Of a stretch of 64,000 bases of DNA, positions 52,801 to 58,800 are shown piece by piece (positions within the stretch are counted from its first letter, which is position 1; every line of letters begins with the position of its first letter). The translations under genes and the position numbers were made by a program. The notes under the pieces were generated by a model that saw only the letters and a program-made list of their open reading frames with translations, ran no database searches and was not told the origin of the DNA. The DNA lies in NCBI GenBank assembly GCA_032433765.1, contig JAVIAB010000073.1, positions 65,962,205 to 66,026,204 on the forward strand, given 5' to 3'. Origin of the DNA: Megaustenia siamemsis. Taxonomy: Eukaryota; Mollusca; Gastropoda; Stylommatophora; Ariophantidae.

Positions 52801-55800
52801 ATCCATTTTTTACGAGAGAAACAAGAAAAAGTTTTCTTAAATGTTATGTAGAGGCAGTCTTAACATGGATGTGAATCATGAACAATATGACAATAGACAA
52901 GAAAATCACTGGAGTCTGTAGAATTTGGTTTTACAGAAGAATGTTGAGATTACAAAGGACAGCTAAGAGTAATGAAAACATTTTGAAAAGAGGTCAAAGC
53001 AAAAAGAGAGCTAATTTTCAATATTAGGAAGAAATAATCATCATTTTTTAGCCATGTAATGAGAAGGGAACAGCTGGAATATATTATAATAATTGGGGAA
53101 ATTAAGGGAAGAAGAGATACCAGACAGCTTAAGAGAATGGTTTGGCAGAAGGTCAACAACAGAAATGATAAATAACTGTCGAGATCGAAAGTTGTGGAGA
53201 GACATGATCACCTATGTCAGCAGGCATGGCATTTGATGATGATGATGTAGGTATTTTACTTCATTACTTTTTAGTAAAGCCAGAATGGGTGGTGCTTTAA
53301 CAATTAGAAAGGACATTTGGAGGCCTTAAAAATGTGTGTTTCTGCTGTCCTGATCCCTCAAGTCCATGTACTGAGATGCATGTTTTGAGGGTACCTGTAG
53401 TGGAACCTATAGAGCTTGACAAGAAGAAATGTGTATTGAGATATCTCCATCACTGTTGATGGAGACTGACTCAATGATTAATGCAAGTACAAATGTTAAC
53501 TTCTGAGAATTACAGTCAGTCTAGAACCTTGTACCATGTGATGATTAAACACCAAGCTACAGAAGCAATCAGCATAGTTCTTTAATACTTCATATGTTGA
53601 GAACTGAGCACCTACCTAAATGCAATGGGATCAGTTCTCTAAATCAGTAATCATTATTACATGCAATCTATTAAGTGTACCAACAATATTAAAATTTAAA
53701 ACAAAAATGTAAAGAGCACTTTAATAAAATGCAAATTCAGAAGTGCCTTCCCACAAAACTGACAACTTTCTCTGCATCTTTATTTTCATAAAACTCTTTT
53801 GTACTCGTGTCCTAGTTAAACATTTTCTACAATGGTAATCATTAGCATTTGACATGTTACATGTGTGAGATGTCTTGTTTTGCATGATTATAACTGAAAG
53901 CTTAATTGCAAACAACTCCACAGGTAAAATGTTAGTGAAAATTGCCAGTGGTCAATGCCCAAGTGATATACTAAAGCTCACCCCTGAACGCCTAACTCAG
54001 GTCTTCTGGCCGTCGCCAACATTTATTGGTCAAGATAGCAGCCCAATATCTTCATTTACTTCAGGTATATTTTACTATTTATTTTCATTGGTTAAAGATC
54101 TTTGGCATTTGATTTTAGTCTATAGTTTTATCATTTGTATAAGACAAATATTGAAACTGTTCAAACATATTCCTCAGGTAAATATTGTATGGGGAGCTTA
54201 AAGAAAGGAGCCAGCTTGTGTGTAGACAAAAATTGAGATGCCTGCCAGGCATTCCTGAGTGAATTTTCCGTTAGTGAAGAAAGTCATATAGAAGAAACAA
54301 TCATCACCATCTCACAGCATAAAAATAAACAGGACAAATCTGAAACAAGTGCAAAGAGTCAAATACTTGGGCACAATAATAACATCAGGTGGAAGATACA
54401 CCACAGAAATAAAAAGCAGAATAGCTCAAACCAAAATAGCATTTCAGAAAATGAAAAATGTCTTATGCAACAAGTCTGTCTTAATAGAAGAAAAAGAGAG
54501 TTCATCGGTGCTAATTCTGACCTATGGAATAAAATCACTGACAGTTAACAATAACAAATGAAAAGACGATTAGAGGCCACAGAGATGGGATTTCTCAGAA
54601 GAATGTTTAAAGTTTCCTGGACAGCTGAAAATGCTTTATGAAAACACTTTCAAAGGAGCCAGCACAAAAAGGGAGATCCTAAAAAACATCAGAAAGAAAC
54701 AGTCAACATTTTTTGGACACATAATGAGAAGAAGGAAGTTGGAATACTTGGTTTCAAGTAGCAAAATGCAGGGAAAAGAGATCATGGATGACAAAGAGAG
54801 AAGATACTAGATAAATTGGTGTCATGGCATGGGAAACAATCAACTGCAGAATTGATACAATGCACTGTGGATAGAAAATTGTGGAAGGACATGAACCACC
54901 TATGCCAACTGGTATGGCACATGCTGAAGATTAAAAAATGGCTGAACAGAAGAATATAGCACATGGAGAAAATGGATGTAAGAAATGATATCAAAGTTGA
55001 AAATAAATATAAGAGAAAAGAGTATAGGCTCCATGATATATATTCCATTCTGTGTTCATCTGCTGCCATACCTGTCATTCCAATATTTCCAGAAACAGCC
55101 ATGAGAAAAACTACATGATGAGACAGCAACTTGTGATTACCATTGAAGATTGAGACCAGCCAGTTTCACTGTCTGTGAAAATGTAAAACCCCAATGGTTT
55201 TTAACTTTTTTAAAAATCCATTGTTCTGATTATTTTTTCATTTTTGTTTGAATCAGGAACGAACATTTTGTTTTAAGTAATGTTTTTTTTATTTCACATG
55301 TGAAATTAATTCAACATAATCTTCAGATTATGAACTAAGCAAAGATTCATCTATAGTCACTTAAGTGGAACATTTTTCTGCAAAAGCATCATGATTATAC
55401 ACTTGTTTATTGTTTATTCACCATCAATGTATGGCCTTTAACGTCTTGACAGACGGTCGGTAGCAAGCAATCATATAAGTCAGTTGTTTGGTAAAATATT
55501 AGTGTTTTATGCCAGATACTACTTTGCTGAACAGCTTCTGTTGTGGCTGAATCTACCAATATTGGACAGACAGATCCATCCCCAGAATGAGCATGATGTA
55601 TTTGTGGTGCCTGGGCCCGTATCCATTCTTCTGCTCCTTTTGTCCTCCGGATTTTATATCAGCACTGCCTCAAAAGTTGTTGTGCCATTTTTTTTATTTT
55701 TGTTCTCCATTTTCTATGATCTGTAGCCAGATTTACCCAGTTTCTTTCACAGATAGAGAATTCCCTGCAAACATCCTTATATCTCTGTACTGTCTGCCTT

Positions 55801-58800
55801 CTGGTCTCTTTCCATCCTTAAGTTCGCCATACAATATTTGTTTGGGACTACAATTGCTGGTCATTTTTTCTACATGACTTGACGACCTTAGTCTAGGACT
55901 CCTTAGTCTAGTGTTGCCATGATGGATGGAAGTTTGGTTCATTGTAAGACAATGAAGTTGGTTATTTTGTCCTACCATTTGATGTTTATAATCTTTCAAA
56001 GGCAAAGCACATCACCATCAATACCATATCTCAATCTCATATTTTCCTGTTTCCTATCCTTATTGTTCTTGCCCTGCTAGACCTTTGGATCACTTGGCTG
56101 CATGGAGAGAAGAAACATGTATCATGGGCAACAACTTGTCTCTTTCTTTTTCTGCTCAAGCTTGCGCCCTAGAGAGGACACTGCAGCTTCGCCATTTTGG
56201 TGTCGACATGTTATCATCCACACCTGCCACACAAGTGAAATCAACAAACAAGAAACTTAACCTACGATTGGGTTGCTGGAACATCTGCACTGTGCAGACT
56301 GACCTATCTGACAATTTGCACAACATAGGCGAAGCTGGAAAGACAGCCATAATCAATAACGAACTAAAAAGACTTTAAGTGGATATAGCCGCACTTCAAG
56401 AGACCCATTTGGCAGGCTCATGTATGCTGAATGTGGTGGACTACGTGTTTTATTGGCAAGGAAAGAGCAGCGACAATATCAGAGAATCTTGTTTGGGATT
56501 TGCTGTGAAAAAATTTCTAAAAGTTCTGGTCACACTTGGTCAGAATGCATCTGAGTGGATAATAACACTTTGCCTTAATACAACAGCAGGACCAGTTACT
56601 CTCATATGTGTATACGCTCCGACCTTGTGCTCTCAGGACGTCAAAGCAACATATGCAATCTCTGTTGACAACTACAAACTTGATGTCGTGCAGCAGTATA
56701 ACTACCTGGGGTCCATCATCAACAACAATCTATCTTTAGATACAGAAATTGACACCCGCATTGATAAAGCTACTACCACCTTTGCCCATCTTTCTTTGTC
56801 GTCAGGCATGTCTGGCAAAACAGCAAATTGACAATTAAAACAAAGGCTGCAGTTTACAATGCCTGAATAATTAGTATCCTCCTGTATGGCAGCCAATCTT
56901 AGATAGCAATTCAAAATACTAATTTACTACTCTTGTCAGTGGTGGAATTGGTCATCCTGTTTGTGTTTCAATGTCCTCATGCATATATCCAAGTGTCTGT
57001 TTTGCACCTTCAGTACTCTGTGTGTTTCTCTTTCACCATCCGCTAGGTAACAAAACTGCCTATTTTGAATCCACTGTTGTGTAGGTAAACTGATGGAGAG
57101 GATGATCAACAAAAGGCTTAACCAGTAGTTGGGAACCAACTCACTCATTACCCTGACACAAACATGATACAGATAAAACAGAAGTTCAGAGGATCAATTG
57201 ACATGTATCATACAAGACATATAAAATGCCTTCCAAAAGAAAAATAAATTAATGGCTATTTTCTTTGACATCTCCTGTACTTTGACAATGTGTGGAAGGA
57301 AGGACTGATGCTGAAAATCCTACATGCAGGAGTCACACAAAACATGTTCTCCTGGATCAAAGGCTACCTATTCCAAAGTGAACTACCAGAGTAAAAACAA
57401 CAATTATCTTAGCAAGATGCATTGCAAGAAGGGGTTCCTCAGGGAAGTGTTAGGGCACCAACACTTTTCCTAATATACATAAATCACATAACAAAATATG
57501 GGAGTCGCGATAGCTCAGTGGTTAGTGAACTGGACTACAAAGGACAAGGGGTAGGGTTCAATCCCAACCAACGGCTTCTGGGTTCACCCAGCCTATATAC
57601 CTGATTTTTTTCTTGGAAAGTAAAGCGGCATGGGCATAATACCAACCACATTACCCCAAAAATCATGTGCTGAAGGTCTGTAAAATTTATGGTCACTAAC
57701 ACCATTTTCTCTATATGCCACTTGGCGTGATGGGGGCTCTTTACTTTTACCTTTTTTTACATAACAAAATGCTGCCACCAACATGTTCAAACAGCCTTCA
57801 CGCAGACGACTTTGCTATCTGAACAGCTAGGGAACATGTCAATATACAGCCTCTTATTTGCTCCAAAAAACAGTGTAGAAGGTAGAAAATTGAACTAAGA
57901 CATGGGGTCTATAAATAAACAATACAAAAACTACAGCCAAAATCTTCTCACTCTCCCCACACAAAGAAAATATATTAATAAAGTTGGGAAACCTTTCAAT
58001 ATTTCAAACCAACACACCAACATTTCTGGGAGTCACCCTTGACTCTAAGCTCACCTGGAAAGCCTTTATTGAGAGAAGTTAACCAAAGGCCATTCAAAGA
58101 CATAATAATGAAAAAACTAGCTGGTACATACTGGGGAGAAACCAAGAAGATCCTAAAGTAAGTCTACACTGGAGCAGTCAAACTCATTATAAAGTATGCC
58201 CTCAAGCTCCTGGTCAACAGTGGCCAAGACAAACCTGGGAAAATTCGACAAAATCCAAAACATGGCACTCAGAACAACCCTGGGAGCAATGAAAAGCACT
58301 TCCATCATAAAAATGGGGAAAAAAGCAGATCTTGATCCTCTGGCACACCACAGAAAATACAAAAACTCTCATCTAGTTTGAAAAATTTTTAAGTACTAGA
58401 TCACCCATTGTACCAAAAATTCTAAGACAGAACTAAAGGAAGAGCCCAAACCTTTTTGATGGGAAACCTTTAGACAACGCTCACAGTCTTTAGAACCAAA
58501 CAAAGAGCTGTGCAAAGCCCTCACACTTGAACCATGGTCCAACTGTAAAAATAAATAAAAAAATAATCCCAGATTTTCCTGGAAAATAGTCTAAAAATAT
58601 AAGCAGAGATCAAAATGAGAGCACAATCACTCATCATGCTCCAGGAAAAAATACCCCAGAGATACATGGACATGGGTTTTCACAGATGGATCCGCAACTG
58701 AAGCCTCAAAGAAGGAAGGCAATGGCATCTATATAGCCTACCCAAGTGGGAAGACAAAAACATACTTTCTTCCAGTTGAAGAAAATTGCACAAATTTTAG

